Part shown: one piece after another, positions 26,256-35,020 of the stretch
Position numbering within the stretch: position 1 is the stretch's first letter
How the letters are laid out: each line of letters starts with the position of its first letter
NCBI GenBank assembly: GCA_944324385.1
Contig: CALUWD010000002.1
Coordinates: 56,936-120,935 of the forward strand
Origin: Candidatus Gastranaerophilales bacterium
Lineage (GTDB): Bacteria; Cyanobacteriota; Vampirovibrionia; Gastranaerophilales; Gastranaerophilaceae
Length of the DNA: 64,000 bases
Direction of reading: 5' to 3'
Program-made: the position numbers and the translations under genes
Notes under the pieces: generated by a model
The model's input: the letters and a program-made list of their open reading frames with translations, nothing else
The model's database searches: none
Told to the model about the DNA's origin: nothing

Positions 26256-27473
26256 TTAAGCAATTGGCTTCATTGAATCTTTATAGATTTTTTCCACTCG
26301 CTCTTTTGTTGCTTCATTTGGAGCAATTGCAAGCAAACCATCTAATGATGGAGTAGTAAAGGCAAGGTTTGTAAGTTTTTCAACATCAGCGTTTGAATAA
26401 CCCATATCTTCAAGCTTTTCTTTTACTCCAACCTCAAAGAGCCATTTTTCAACAGCAGCTGCAGCTTGTTTTGCCTCATCTGCTTCACCTTTTAAATTAG
26501 GTGCAATAGGCTCTAATATATCAGCCAAAGTTGCGGCTTTATCAGGGTAAATTGTCTCAATTACCGAAGGCAAAAGTATTGCAAGACCTAAACCATGAGA
26601 TAGGTCGTGTTTAACTGCACTTAGCGGATGTTCAAGCGCATGGGTGTAGTGTAAAAGCCCGTTATCAAAGCATATTCCGCCCAATAGTGCTGCATACATC
26701 AAGAAGTATCTTGCTTCAAGGTCTTCTGGATTTTTAGCTGCATGTGGTAAGTATTTTGCAACAAGTCTGATTGTCTCTTTTGCAAGAGAAATAGCATAAG
26801 GTGAAGCAACTTTACTTGTTGAAGCCTCAACCACGTGATTAATGGCATCAATTGATGTGTACAGAGTTTGCTTTAGGCTTAACTTTGTGCATACTTTAGG
26901 GTCATCAATTGAATAAGTAGGATAAATGCAATCATAAGCAATTGCAGGTTTAAAGTCTTTTTTAACAACTGTCGCAACTGCAAAGCGGTTGGCTTCAGAG
27001 CCTGTACCATGGGTTAAATTAATGGCAACAATAGGCACTGCGCTTTCTGGCGCAAACTTGTACTCATATAATTCATCAGCAGTTTTATTTTGATATTTTT
27101 CATCCATTAAAATTGCAACACTTTTACCTGTGTCAATTGGAGAACCTCCGCCTATTGCAATAACTGCCTTTGCACCAAAATCAAGCGCTATTTTTTTAGC
27201 TTCATCGATACCATCAGTAGTGGGGTTTGGAGTAACTTTATCATAATTTACATAGCCAATTGAATTATCCTTTAGAGCTTTTTCAATAACGTCCCAAGCT
27301 CCTGTTGCCTTATAAGCATTTCTGCCTGAAACAACAATAACTTTGTCCACTCCTTTTGTTTTTAAATCAACCAAAATATCGTTAATTTTGTTTATCGCCC
27401 CAACTCCAAAAAATACCTTGGTGCGAGAGATAATTTCTTTGACTTCATGAATGTTAATGTCTTTTTCCCACAT
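26256..27473 (-). CDS. Iron-containing alcohol dehydrogenase
   Basis: 405-residue group III dehydrogenase. NAD(P) binding: IGGGSPIDTGKSVAI near residue 105. Metal ligands lie in the expected places: Asp/His in ASPYAISLAKETIR and HALEHPLSAVKHDLSHGLGLAILLP-like region (three His). TGSEANRFAVAT precedes them. It most likely interconverts an aldehyde and an alcohol in fermentation, for example butanol, 1,3-propanediol or lactaldehyde; the substrate is not readable. It stands alone with a short A/T-rich leader. Confidence 0.88.
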   Translation of the reverse strand: MWEKDINIHEVKEIISRTKVFFGVGAINKINDILVDLKTKGVDKVIVVSGRNAYKATGAWDVIEKALKDNSIGYVNYDKVTPNPTTDGIDEAKKIALDFGAKAVIAIGGGSPIDTGKSVAILMDEKYQNKTADELYEYKFAPESAVPIVAINLTHGTGSEANRFAVATVVKKDFKPAIAYDCIYPTYSIDDPKVCTKLSLKQTLYTSIDAINHVVEASTSKVASPYAISLAKETIRLVAKYLPHAAKNPEDLEARYFLMYAALLGGICFDNGLLHYTHALEHPLSAVKHDLSHGLGLAILLPSVIETIYPDKAATLADILEPIAPNLKGEADEAKQAAAAVEKWLFEVGVKEKLEDMGYSNADVEKLTNLAFTTPSLDGLLAIAPNEATKERVEKIYKDSMKPIA

Positions 27474-27602
27474 AATAAACTCCTTTTTCGCTACAGCATA
27501 AGTATAGCACTTTTTTAAAGTTTTGTAACAATGAAATAAAAATATTTAAAATATTGTTTAAAAATTTTCTTCACAGGCGTAAAAATATTAAAGGAAGTAA
27601 AA

Positions 27603-30188
27603 ATGAAAATATTTAGCATTAACAATTCAATAAAAAATGTGTCTTTTGGTTTAAACCGAAATAAAAATAGTTTAAAAAAAGGGCAGCAGGAAACAGATAC
27701 AAGCACAATACCAATAAGTACTTTAACTTACCCAAAACCATATTTGCCTACAGCAGAAGAAATACAACAAATCAAAAAAGCAAATCAAAAAAACAATTCA
27801 AAAGACCCGTTTTTAATTTATCTAAAAAAATCTAAAACAAAAAGTCAGCTTGATATGGCAAAAATAAATGCAATTACATTGCCAAAACAAGATGAAATAA
27901 AACAGTTGCGCTCTTTTGAAAATTCAAATAAAAAATTTGCTATCGATAAATATCAAAAAGATGCAATTGAAAATTTTAATTCCGGCAAAACTACAATTGT
28001 TACAGCCCCTACAGGAATTGGCAAAACTCTTATTGCAGAATATGGTATTGAAGATGTCCTTAAAAAAGGCAAAAAAATTATTTACCTATCCCCTCTAAAA
28101 GCGCTAAGCAACGAGAAGTTCACTAAATTTTCAGAAGAATTTGGAAATTACGATGAAAACGGAGTTTTTCTAAACTCGGATAACGTTGGTATCGTAACAG
28201 GCGACACTGTTATTAATCCCGATGCGCAGTTAATTTGTATGACAACAGAAATTTATCGCAACATGGTAAATATGGAAGATGAAGAAACCACTGCAGAAGC
28301 CTTTAGGGATTTTGCAGCAGTAATATATGATGAATTTCACTACCTTGGTGATCCTGATCGCGGTGCAGTGTGGGAAGAAGCTGTTATGAGTACCCCAAAA
28401 CATATGCAGCAATTAATGTTGAGCGCAACAGCCTCAAATGCAAAACAAATATCAGAGTGGATACAAAACATAAACCCGCAAATCGAAACTCACCTGACAG
28501 AAGTTCAAGACAATGAAAGATACGTTCCATTAAATGAATATGTTTTTGGGTACAAAGAAAATGCAGGCTTTGCCTTAAAACAAATTTATAACAGAAAAAT
28601 TGACATTGACAGAATTAAATACTTGCTCAGCGAAAGACAAAAACAGGTGGTCGATGAACTTGAAGAACTCTATGATGGAGAAGACTTTGTAAGCATTTTA
28701 AAAAGGCAGCAAAAAAATAGTTTTAATGAAGTTAATGCAGAAAATTTTTGCGATGTTTTGGTGAGAGAAAAAGGAATAAGCAAAGATAAAGCAAGACAGA
28801 TAGCCTATATTTTATCTGATAACAAGCTAAACGTTTCAAATGATATAAAATTGAGTTACTGCAAAAATTTACAAATTACACCGCTTTTAAAAATTCTTGA
28901 AGAAAAAAATATGACGCCTGCACTGTTTTTTGTATTTTCAAAAAAACGTTGTAAAAAAGAGCTTGAAGAAACATCCAAAAAACTCGGCACACTTTTAACC
29001 CCTGAACAATCAAAACAAGTTCTTGATGAAATCAATGAAGCAAAAGAAAAAGGAATATATCTGGGTGATAACTTTGATGAAGAATACATGCCAAAGCTTT
29101 TAATGGGTTATGCAGTTCACCATGCGGGTATGTTGCCTCCATACAAAAGTTTAATTGAAAAACTTTCGCGCAAAGGGCTTATTAAAGCTTGCTTTGCAAC
29201 TGAAACCCTGCTTGCAGGCATTGATATGCCTTTTAAAACAACCGTTTTTACTTCTTTAGAGAAATTCAACGGTAGAAGACAAGTAGAAATTACCCCCACA
29301 ATATACAAACAAGGCTCAGGCAGGGCGGGCAGACGCGGTATGTACGATTTAGGAAATGTCGTAATTTGCCCAAATTCAGCCCAAGAGTTTAAAACGTTTA
29401 AAAAAATAATGAACTCGGATGACACAAAAATAAAAAGTACGCTAAGCCTTTCTTATGCAAGCCTTTTACAAAATTCAAAGCTAAATAATTTAAATGATTA
29501 TCTTCAAAAAAGCTTTTACACATTTCAAAACGGCAACGCCCAAAAAATTAAAAAAGATGCAAAGAATAAAATTAATTACCTTAAAGAAAGAGGGTTTATT
29601 ACCTTTAAGCATGGCAATTTAGTTCCTACCCAAAAAGGCGAAATGGCAAAAAATGTATATGGAATTAACCAAATTCTCTTTTGTGAATTAATGAGTGACC
29701 CAAAATACACAAAAGACTTGACACCTGAGGAACTTGCAGCACTTATGGCGATTTTTGCTGATATAAACGATGAAAAAGCAAGGAAAAACTTTAAAGATGA
29801 TATGAGCGAAACCGCGCAAAAACTATCTCCAGCTATAGAGCTTGCGGAACAAATATCAAGAGAGCAAATACGCCATGGTATTGATGATGAGATTAAAATG
29901 AGTACAAACCTTGCAAGCGCAATTTTAAAATTTGCCTATATGCCTTATATAAACGACAAAGACTGTACTGACTTTTGGCGAGTGATTTTTGAAGACTTAA
30001 AAAAACAGTACGTAATTATGCATGAAGGCGACCTTTTAAGGGTTTTCAACTCAACAATTGATTTGCTAAAAACAATAGTAGATGTTAGCGACAATCCTGA
30101 GCTTACCCAAAAAGCAAATGAAGCAATAAGGTGTTTGAAAAAACCACCTGTAACAGACATTTTAAAATACGAGTTAAATATTAAGTAG
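27603..30188 (+). CDS. Ski2-like DExH-box helicase
   Basis: 861-residue superfamily 2 helicase. The N-terminal 100 residues are Lys/Asn-rich and start with NVSFGLN (12-18), the local tag. Walker A is APTGIGKT (135-142), motif II DEFH (243-246), motif III LSATAS, and motif VI QGSGRAGRRG. A winged-helix and helical C-terminal part follows (about 600-861), as in Ski2/Hel308-type enzymes. It probably unwinds RNA or DNA during decay or repair. AAGGAAG precedes the ATG. No exonuclease or partner is adjacent. Confidence 0.85.
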   Translation: MKIFSINNSIKNVSFGLNRNKNSLKKGQQETDTSTIPISTLTYPKPYLPTAEEIQQIKKANQKNNSKDPFLIYLKKSKTKSQLDMAKINAITLPKQDEIKQLRSFENSNKKFAIDKYQKDAIENFNSGKTTIVTAPTGIGKTLIAEYGIEDVLKKGKKIIYLSPLKALSNEKFTKFSEEFGNYDENGVFLNSDNVGIVTGDTVINPDAQLICMTTEIYRNMVNMEDEETTAEAFRDFAAVIYDEFHYLGDPDRGAVWEEAVMSTPKHMQQLMLSATASNAKQISEWIQNINPQIETHLTEVQDNERYVPLNEYVFGYKENAGFALKQIYNRKIDIDRIKYLLSERQKQVVDELEELYDGEDFVSILKRQQKNSFNEVNAENFCDVLVREKGISKDKARQIAYILSDNKLNVSNDIKLSYCKNLQITPLLKILEEKNMTPALFFVFSKKRCKKELEETSKKLGTLLTPEQSKQVLDEINEAKEKGIYLGDNFDEEYMPKLLMGYAVHHAGMLPPYKSLIEKLSRKGLIKACFATETLLAGIDMPFKTTVFTSLEKFNGRRQVEITPTIYKQGSGRAGRRGMYDLGNVVICPNSAQEFKTFKKIMNSDDTKIKSTLSLSYASLLQNSKLNNLNDYLQKSFYTFQNGNAQKIKKDAKNKINYLKERGFITFKHGNLVPTQKGEMAKNVYGINQILFCELMSDPKYTKDLTPEELAALMAIFADINDEKARKNFKDDMSETAQKLSPAIELAEQISREQIRHGIDDEIKMSTNLASAILKFAYMPYINDKDCTDFWRVIFEDLKKQYVIMHEGDLLRVFNSTIDLLKTIVDVSDNPELTQKANEAIRCLKKPPVTDILKYELNIK

Positions 30189-30191
30189 AAA

Positions 30192-30216
30192 AAACCCGCC
30201 TTAATAAGGCGGGTTT
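30192..30216. terminator. Bidirectional terminator between the helicase and ferritin
   Basis: AAACCCGCCTT pairs with AAGGCGGGTTT over a 3-nt loop, between two convergent genes. Confidence 0.88.
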
Positions 30217-30222
30217 AAACTT

Positions 30223-30729
30223 TTAACCTATAACAGGGGCTACAAAAGTCCTTGTTGCAAGCTCTCTATCCAAAAGCAAAAGCGCTCTGGGGTCATTTTG
30301 CGCTAACTTTAAATTACCCAAAACATTTGATACATTTGCTTCTTCTTCCACTTGTTCTTTTATGTACCACTGTAAAAGTGAAATTGCAGCACGGTCTTTT
30401 ATTTCCTCAGCAACGCTTGTTAAATCATTTATTGAAGATGTAACATATTGCTCATGCTCAAGCACTTTTTCAAATACGTTTAAAGGAGAATCCCAGCTGT
30501 CATCAGGCTTTTCAACATTCATAAGCGTAACTTTTCCGCCACGCTCTAAAACATAATTATACATACCCATAGCATGTGCTAATTCTTCTTGAACTTGTAC
30601 ATACATCCAGTTTGCAAAGCCTTCAAGATTCATTTCTTTAAAATAAGTTTGCATTGACAAGTACAAATAAGCACTGTAAAGCTCTTTGTTTATTTGCACG
30701 CAAAAAGCGTTTTGTAGTCTTTCATTCAT
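30223..30729 (-). CDS. ftn: Ferritin
   Basis: 168-residue non-haem ferritin that stores iron inside a 24-subunit shell. The four-helix core keeps the ferroxidase residues: Glu in INKELYSAYLYL (about 16), Glu and His in VQEELAHAM (about 49-52), Glu near 93 in VLEHEQ, and the QWYIKEQVEEEA segment with Gln and Glu. GGGAG precedes the ATG. No Fur-box-like sequence is obvious in the short upstream region. Single gene. Confidence 0.93.
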   Translation of the reverse strand: MNERLQNAFCVQINKELYSAYLYLSMQTYFKEMNLEGFANWMYVQVQEELAHAMGMYNYVLERGGKVTLMNVEKPDDSWDSPLNVFEKVLEHEQYVTSSINDLTSVAEEIKDRAAISLLQWYIKEQVEEEANVSNVLGNLKLAQNDPRALLLLDRELATRTFVAPVIG

Positions 30730-30773
30730 AGTTTATACTCCCAACAAATTTACATTAATATTTTAACACAAAA

Positions 30774-31010
30774 TTAAATTATAAATTTGTTTACTATAAA
30801 ACCAAAACCTACAAGCCAAATAAACATAATAAATGCCAATAACAAGGGTTTTATACCGAGATTTTTGATTTTTTCAAAATTTGTTTCAAGCCCAAGGGCA
30901 AACATAGCACAAAAAACTATACCCTTAATTGGAGAGGGCTTTTTGCTGTGCGAAAATTCAGGCAAATCAGCTTTTTGTATTTGTTGTTTTTCTTCGACTA
31001 ATGTAGGCAT
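30774..31010 (-). pseudogene. C-terminal remnant of a YeiH-type (UPF0324) membrane protein
   Basis: The last 50 residues of this 78-residue frame, FCAMFALGLETNFEKIKNLG followed by IKPLLLAFIMFIWLVGFGF, match from memory the C-terminal end of the roughly 330-residue YeiH family of putative anion exporters. The rest of the family is missing: the uracil-DNA glycosylase gene starts 55 bp upstream. The first 28 residues are unrelated in character. It could be a short independent membrane protein, but a 5'-deleted remnant is more likely. Confidence 0.55.
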
Positions 31011-31052
31011 AAAAAAATCTTATCATAAACATGTTTTTAAACAAATAAGTTG

Positions 31053-31058
31053 TATAAT
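31053..31058 (+). promoter_or_regulatory. -10 element (TATAAT) 6 nt before the uracil-DNA glycosylase gene
   Basis: TATAAT is followed by AAAGCT and then ATG 31065. No Shine-Dalgarno sequence fits, so the mRNA is probably leaderless. It also argues against the in-frame TTG at 31050, which lies upstream of the expected start of transcription. Confidence 0.55.
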
Positions 31059-31064
31059 AAAGCT

Positions 31065-31646
31065 ATGTTTGAAACTCTTGAAGAAGCGCAAAACGCTTGT
31101 AAAAACTGCACAAAATGCAAATTGAGCAAGACAAGGACAAACACTGTCTTTGGCGAAGGCGTTGTGAATAATAAAATAATTTTAATCGGCGAGGCCCCTG
31201 GGTTTTATGAAGATAAAATGGGCAGGCCATTTGTAGGTAAAGCAGGTATGCTTTTGGATAAAATCCTTGCAAGCGTAGGCTTTTTCAGGGATAAAAATAT
31301 TTATATTTGCAACACCATAAAATGCCGACCACCTGAAAATCGAGACCCCGAACCTGACGAGAAAGAGGCATGCAGAGAGTTTTTAGACACACAGATAAAT
31401 GTTATGAAACCAAAAATAATTTTAATCTGCGGCAGAGTGGCACTTGAGAGCATGTTTAACAAGAAAATGAGCATAACTCGAGTACGGGGACAGTGGTTTG
31501 AAGGTCCGCATGGTGCAAAAATGATGCCAATTTTCCACCCGTCTTACCTTTTAAGGAATGATTCAAGAGAAAAGGGTAGCCCTAAATGGCTTATGTGGCA
31601 AGATATTCAAGAGGTTAAAAGGGTTTATGACAGCTTGGGGGATTAG
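31065..31646 (+). CDS. Uracil-DNA glycosylase, family 4
   Basis: Removes uracil from DNA as the first step of base excision repair. 193 residues from ATG 31065. The four Fe-S cysteines fit the family: CKNCTKC at the N-terminus, later CNTIKCRPP. Motif 1 is LIGEAPGFYEDKMGRPFVGKAG (here in part) and motif 2 the late IFHPSYLLRN. Family 4 enzymes are often thermophilic or from anaerobes and also occur in cyanobacterial relatives. The gene is followed at once by a palindromic repeat cluster. Confidence 0.93.
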   Translation: MFETLEEAQNACKNCTKCKLSKTRTNTVFGEGVVNNKIILIGEAPGFYEDKMGRPFVGKAGMLLDKILASVGFFRDKNIYICNTIKCRPPENRDPEPDEKEACREFLDTQINVMKPKIILICGRVALESMFNKKMSITRVRGQWFEGPHGAKMMPIFHPSYLLRNDSREKGSPKWLMWQDIQEVKRVYDSLGD

Positions 31647-31647
31647 T

Positions 31648-31885
31648 GTCACCCTGAATGACCAAAACCGTCACCCTGAATTTATTTCAGGGTCTATACA
31701 ACCTGCACTACTCATGTTTTTAATTAACCATTAATAAGATGCTGAAACAAGTTCAGCATGACATAGGGGGGTATTCAGCATGACATTTATTTAGTCACCC
31801 TGAACGACCCCGCCCGTCACCCTGAACGCTCACCCCGTCACCCTGAACGACCAAAACCGTCACCCTGAACTTGTTTCAGGGTCTC
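31648..31885. repeat. Palindromic repeat cluster, left flank of the GIY-YIG gene
   Basis: Contains full stem-loops ACCCTGAA-ctTGT-TTCAGGGT (31862-31883, with a divergent-loop copy at 31673-31693) and ATGCTGAA-ACAAG-TTCAGCAT (31739-31760), plus at least five single-arm units (CACCCTGAAcgacc and variants). The stretch TTTAATTAACCATTAATAAG followed by the ATGCTGAA palindrome recurs at 32325-32365. No coding sequence is visible in this 260-bp interval. Confidence 0.85.
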
Positions 31886-31906
31886 AAAAGTCTTAAACTC
31901 CGCACC

Positions 31907-32197
31907 CTACTCAAAATCTAGTGACAAATCCCTAAATTCAGGGTTCACTTCTTTAATCAAATTAATTTTCCAATCCCTATGCCAACGTTTTAGCTGCTTT
32001 TCTCTATTAATAGCCGTTTCTATGGAATCTGTTAATTCATAATACACCAGTTTATTAATATTGTATTTTTCAGTAAAACCGACGACAACTTTATTTTTGT
32101 GCTCCCAAACTCTTTTTTGTAAATTACTTGTGACACCAATATACAAGGAGCTTTGGGAATAATTAGCCATTATATAAACTGCGCAGGTTTTTTTCAT
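31907..32197 (-). CDS. Small GIY-YIG nuclease-domain protein
   Basis: 96 residues forming one GIY-YIG domain. VYIMANYSQSSLYIGVTSN holds the two Tyr-containing strands, QKRVWEHKN the catalytic Arg and following His, and EKQLKRWHRDWKI the Glu-containing helix. Such single-domain proteins are common in bacteria, mostly of unknown role, and are nucleases by homology. The gene is embedded between two palindrome clusters that share long direct repeats, so it may travel with or act on them. A TATAAT lies 6 nt before the ATG with no Shine-Dalgarno sequence. Confidence 0.88.
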   Translation of the reverse strand: MKKTCAVYIMANYSQSSLYIGVTSNLQKRVWEHKNKVVVGFTEKYNINKLVYYELTDSIETAINREKQLKRWHRDWKINLIKEVNPEFRDLSLDFE

Positions 32198-32203
32198 TGG
32201 TTT

Positions 32204-32209
32204 ATTATA
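32204..32209 (-). promoter_or_regulatory. -10 element (TATAAT) 6 nt before the GIY-YIG gene
   Basis: On the minus strand TATAAT is followed by AAACCA and then ATG 32197. No Shine-Dalgarno sequence lies between. Confidence 0.5.
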
Positions 32210-32220
32210 ACATGTTTTTT

Positions 32221-32492
32221 AGATGCTGAAACAAGTTCAGCATGACATAGGGGGGTGTTCAGCATGACATTTATTTGTCACCCTGAATTTATTTCAGGGT
32301 CTTATAAACTCGCACAACTCGTACTTTTAATTAACCATTAATAAGATGCTGAAACAAGTTCAGCATGACATAGGGGGGTGTTCGGCAGGACATTTATTTA
32401 GTCACCCTGAATGACCAAAACCGTCACCCTGAACGACCCCGCCCGTCACCCTGAACGACCAAAACCGTCACCCTGAATTTATTTCAGGGTCT
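32221..32492. repeat. Palindromic repeat cluster, right flank of the GIY-YIG gene
   Basis: Two ATGCTGAA-ACAAG-TTCAGCAT palindromes (near 32223 and 32345), two ACCCTGAA...TTCAGGGT units (32279-32301, 32468-32492) and several single arms. Segments of 60-80 bp are nearly identical to the left flank (31720-31805). With the sequence down to 32565 this accounts for the gene-free interval before the transporter; nothing else is seen in it. Confidence 0.85.
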
Positions 32493-32565
32493 ATTTCTTC
32501 TTATCGCCCATCATAGCAACCCATCACCCAAAACCACAAAAAGGGTATAGGAATTTTTAGAAGAT

Positions 32566-33432
32566 TTATCGCAAAATAACAACAATCGAGCCCAAAATCA
32601 TAATAATTGTCCCTAAAATTTTTCTTTTAAGATTTTTTTCGCTAAAATATCGCCAGCCAAAAAATACGCTCAACAGGGATGAAAGTTGAAAAAGCGCTAA
32701 AGCGCAGCTTACGTTCATTTTTTCAAAAACAATGTTTGTTGAAAACTGCATTAAAAACATACACAAACAAAGGGTTAAAAAGCCCTTGAGGTTTCTTTTT
32801 ATCGATATATAAAAATTTGCTACGATTTTTGATTTTAAAACAACAAGAATTACAAAAGAGAAAATCGCGCTAAAAAAGCACCACAGGACAAAAGAGGTTA
32901 AAATATCAGACATAAGAATAATTTTTTTAATAAAAACAGCCTCAAGCGCAGTAAAAACAAGTGCCAAAAGCCTAAATTTTATATCGCGCCTTAAAAAAAT
33001 TTTGGGGCTTATTTTTTCTCCCGAGCCGTCAAAGATAAAGTAAGAGCCAAAAATTATTAAAAATATTCCCAAAAACTGCAAGATAGCAGGAATTTCACCC
33101 AGAAGTAAAAAAGCGAAAATGACACTGACTATTGATTTATAAGAATTTATGGGTCCCAAAACGGAAAGTTCGCCGCATTTTAGCGCCTCAACCAAAAACC
33201 AATTGCCAAAAGCTCCGACTATTCCCGCCAAAAGTACATTTTGCCAAAAGACAAAATCAAAGCGCGCCCAGTCTGTAAAAAATGAGGGTATAATACAAAA
33301 AAGGCTCAATATAAAATATGCAAAAAAGCTTATCCACAAAGACTTAAAACCCTTTTGCCCCAAGCGTTTTTGAATAACGTTAGAATAAGGATTTGAAAAA
33401 ATTCTTGTTAATAATGCCAAGATTCCTATCAT
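32566..33432 (-). CDS. EamA/DMT-family transporter
   Basis: 288 residues with about ten hydrophobic segments arranged as two repeats. The first ends in VLGPINSYKSIVSVIFAFLLLGE, the second in CALALFQLSSLLSVFFGWRYFSE; both resemble the paired EamA ends with a conserved Pro or Leu run and terminal Glu. It likely moves a small metabolite or drug across the inner membrane. TATAAT lies 6 nt before the ATG (33439-33444), no Shine-Dalgarno sequence. Divergent from the exonuclease gene, which has the same promoter arrangement. Confidence 0.8.
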   Translation of the reverse strand: MIGILALLTRIFSNPYSNVIQKRLGQKGFKSLWISFFAYFILSLFCIIPSFFTDWARFDFVFWQNVLLAGIVGAFGNWFLVEALKCGELSVLGPINSYKSIVSVIFAFLLLGEIPAILQFLGIFLIIFGSYFIFDGSGEKISPKIFLRRDIKFRLLALVFTALEAVFIKKIILMSDILTSFVLWCFFSAIFSFVILVVLKSKIVANFYISIKRNLKGFLTLCLCMFLMQFSTNIVFEKMNVSCALALFQLSSLLSVFFGWRYFSEKNLKRKILGTIIMILGSIVVILR

Positions 33433-33438
33433 TTTAAA

Positions 33439-33469
33439 ATTATACGCAAAAATTTTTGTATATTATAAT
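33439..33469. promoter_or_regulatory. Divergent leaderless-type promoters (EamA transporter / exonuclease)
   Basis: Minus strand TATAAT at 33439-33444 is 6 nt from ATG 33432. Plus strand TATAAT at 33464-33469 is 6 nt from ATG 33476. Neither gene has a Shine-Dalgarno sequence. Confidence 0.5.
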
Positions 33470-33475
33470 AAAATT

Positions 33476-34069
33476 ATGCAATTAAACCTTAGTTTTGAAG
33501 AAAATATTGAAATACCCAAAAAGCCTCTGCCAAAAAAGCCAAAAGGTAAATTAATTGAAATTATGCCAAGTGATTTTTGCGTGGTGGACATTGAAACAAC
33601 AGGCTTTAGCCTTACAGGGGACGAGATAATCGAGCTTAGCGCAATTAAAGTAAAAAATATGGAAAGAATTGCGGATTTTTCAATGCTCATAAACCCCAAA
33701 AAACAGATAAGCAGCTTTATAGAGAACTTAACAGGCATAACTAACGCAATGGTCAAAAATCAGCCTGATATAAAAATTGTTTTAAAAAAATTTAGAGATT
33801 TTATACAAGATGACATCATTTTAGGTCATAATATAAGATTTGACGCGGGTTTTATACATCGAGAAATGAAAATAAATTTTGATGAAAATTTCTCAAATAA
33901 TTTAGTTGACACAGTTGCACTTGCAAAAAAGGCATATAAGCTTGAAAACTATAAGCTCTCGACAATTGCTAATAGCTTAAACATCGATACAAAAGGCGCA
34001 CACAGAGGGCTAAAAGACTGCGAAATGACTTATTTAATTTATAAAGATATCAAGCGGCGTCTTGGTTAG
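33476..34069 (+). CDS. DnaQ-like 3'-5' exonuclease
   Basis: 197 residues of the DEDDh class. ExoI is VVDIETTGF near residue 38, ExoII ILGHNIRFDAGFI near 118, ExoIII HRGLKDCEMT near 182 with the catalytic His. The first 30 residues are Lys/Pro-rich (PKKPLPKKPKGK) and not part of the fold. It may be an epsilon-type proofreading subunit or an independent nuclease; a second DnaQ-like gene lies at 57815. Its end overlaps the convergent protease gene by 20 bp. Confidence 0.85.
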   Translation: MQLNLSFEENIEIPKKPLPKKPKGKLIEIMPSDFCVVDIETTGFSLTGDEIIELSAIKVKNMERIADFSMLINPKKQISSFIENLTGITNAMVKNQPDIKIVLKKFRDFIQDDIILGHNIRFDAGFIHREMKINFDENFSNNLVDTVALAKKAYKLENYKLSTIANSLNIDTKGAHRGLKDCEMTYLIYKDIKRRLG

Positions 34070-34949
34070 ATTTTTCTTTCTCGAGATTTTCAAGCTCTTT
34101 TTGTCTTTTCTTTTCTTCTTTTTTCATCCATTTTCTTTGATATTTTTCGTATTTTTTCTTTCTTTTTTCTTCAAGCTTTTCAAATTTCTTTTGATGTTTA
34201 ATCATTTTTTCAGGATTTTGCGCACGCTCCTCTGAAACATCCTCATAATACGCTAAAAATTCCTCGTAACTTTCAGTATCAAAACCTTTTTCTATAAACT
34301 CTGGATAAGTATGAGCTATATAATCATAAATATAAAGTGTCCTTTTTTCACCCGAAGGGTGGGTTTTGAGGAAATCTATGTATTTTTCACCTGTTATTTT
34401 TTGCAAAATAGACAACATTCCAAGGGGGTTATAACCTGCACCAACAAGCAAATCTACAGCAGTGACATCTGACTCAAATTCTTCTGAGCGCATCCAAGTT
34501 CTAAAACCTACTTTATAAACAAGTGCTGCCGGCAAACCTACAATTGGCACTTCTTTTGCCGCCTGCAATGAAATACTTGCAATGTCATTTACAATGTTAA
34601 TCTTATACACATGGGCATTTACCAGATGCCCTAATTCATGCGCAATTACCCCTGCCAGCTCGTCGTCATTTTCGCAAATTTTGATAAGCCCGCTAAATAC
34701 CACAATTTCCCTATACATATTAGCATAAGCGTTAACATCGCTTGTCTTTTTTAATTTCATTCTAACTTTTGTGGAAATTTTATTGCGCTCAAGCAACCTG
34801 TCACAAATATCATTTATACGTCTTGTCATTGTTTGTTTTTGAGATTTTGTAACATACGCTTTTTTAGGAGCGTTGTCATCGCCCGCAACACAAGCCAAAG
34901 GGGCAAAAAACAAACTAAAAAGAATAATAAAAGAAAATATCTTTTTCAT
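34050..34949 (-). CDS. M48-family zinc metalloprotease, exported
   Basis: 299 residues from ATG 34949 (MKKIFSFIILFSLFFAPLAC), chosen because it opens with a signal sequence; an upstream frame start adds 18 poor residues. The signal ends in LACVAGD and could be a lipobox-like LAC. The active site is HELGH in AGVIAHELGHLVNAH, with a third ligand Glu in EFESDVTAVDLL. This is the periplasmic BepA/LoiP type of M48 peptidase that cleans outer-membrane proteins. The last 60 residues are an unusual Lys/Glu-rich helix. Confidence 0.85.
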   Translation of the reverse strand: MKKIFSFIILFSLFFAPLACVAGDDNAPKKAYVTKSQKQTMTRRINDICDRLLERNKISTKVRMKLKKTSDVNAYANMYREIVVFSGLIKICENDDELAGVIAHELGHLVNAHVYKINIVNDIASISLQAAKEVPIVGLPAALVYKVGFRTWMRSEEFESDVTAVDLLVGAGYNPLGMLSILQKITGEKYIDFLKTHPSGEKRTLYIYDYIAHTYPEFIEKGFDTESYEEFLAYYEDVSEERAQNPEKMIKHQKKFEKLEEKRKKKYEKYQRKWMKKEEKKRQKELENLEKEKSNQDAA

Positions 34950-35020
34950 AAATTTCGCCAAATAATGATTTTTAATTTTATCATTATTTTTAGCACTATT
35001 CAATAGTTTTAGCCTAAATT

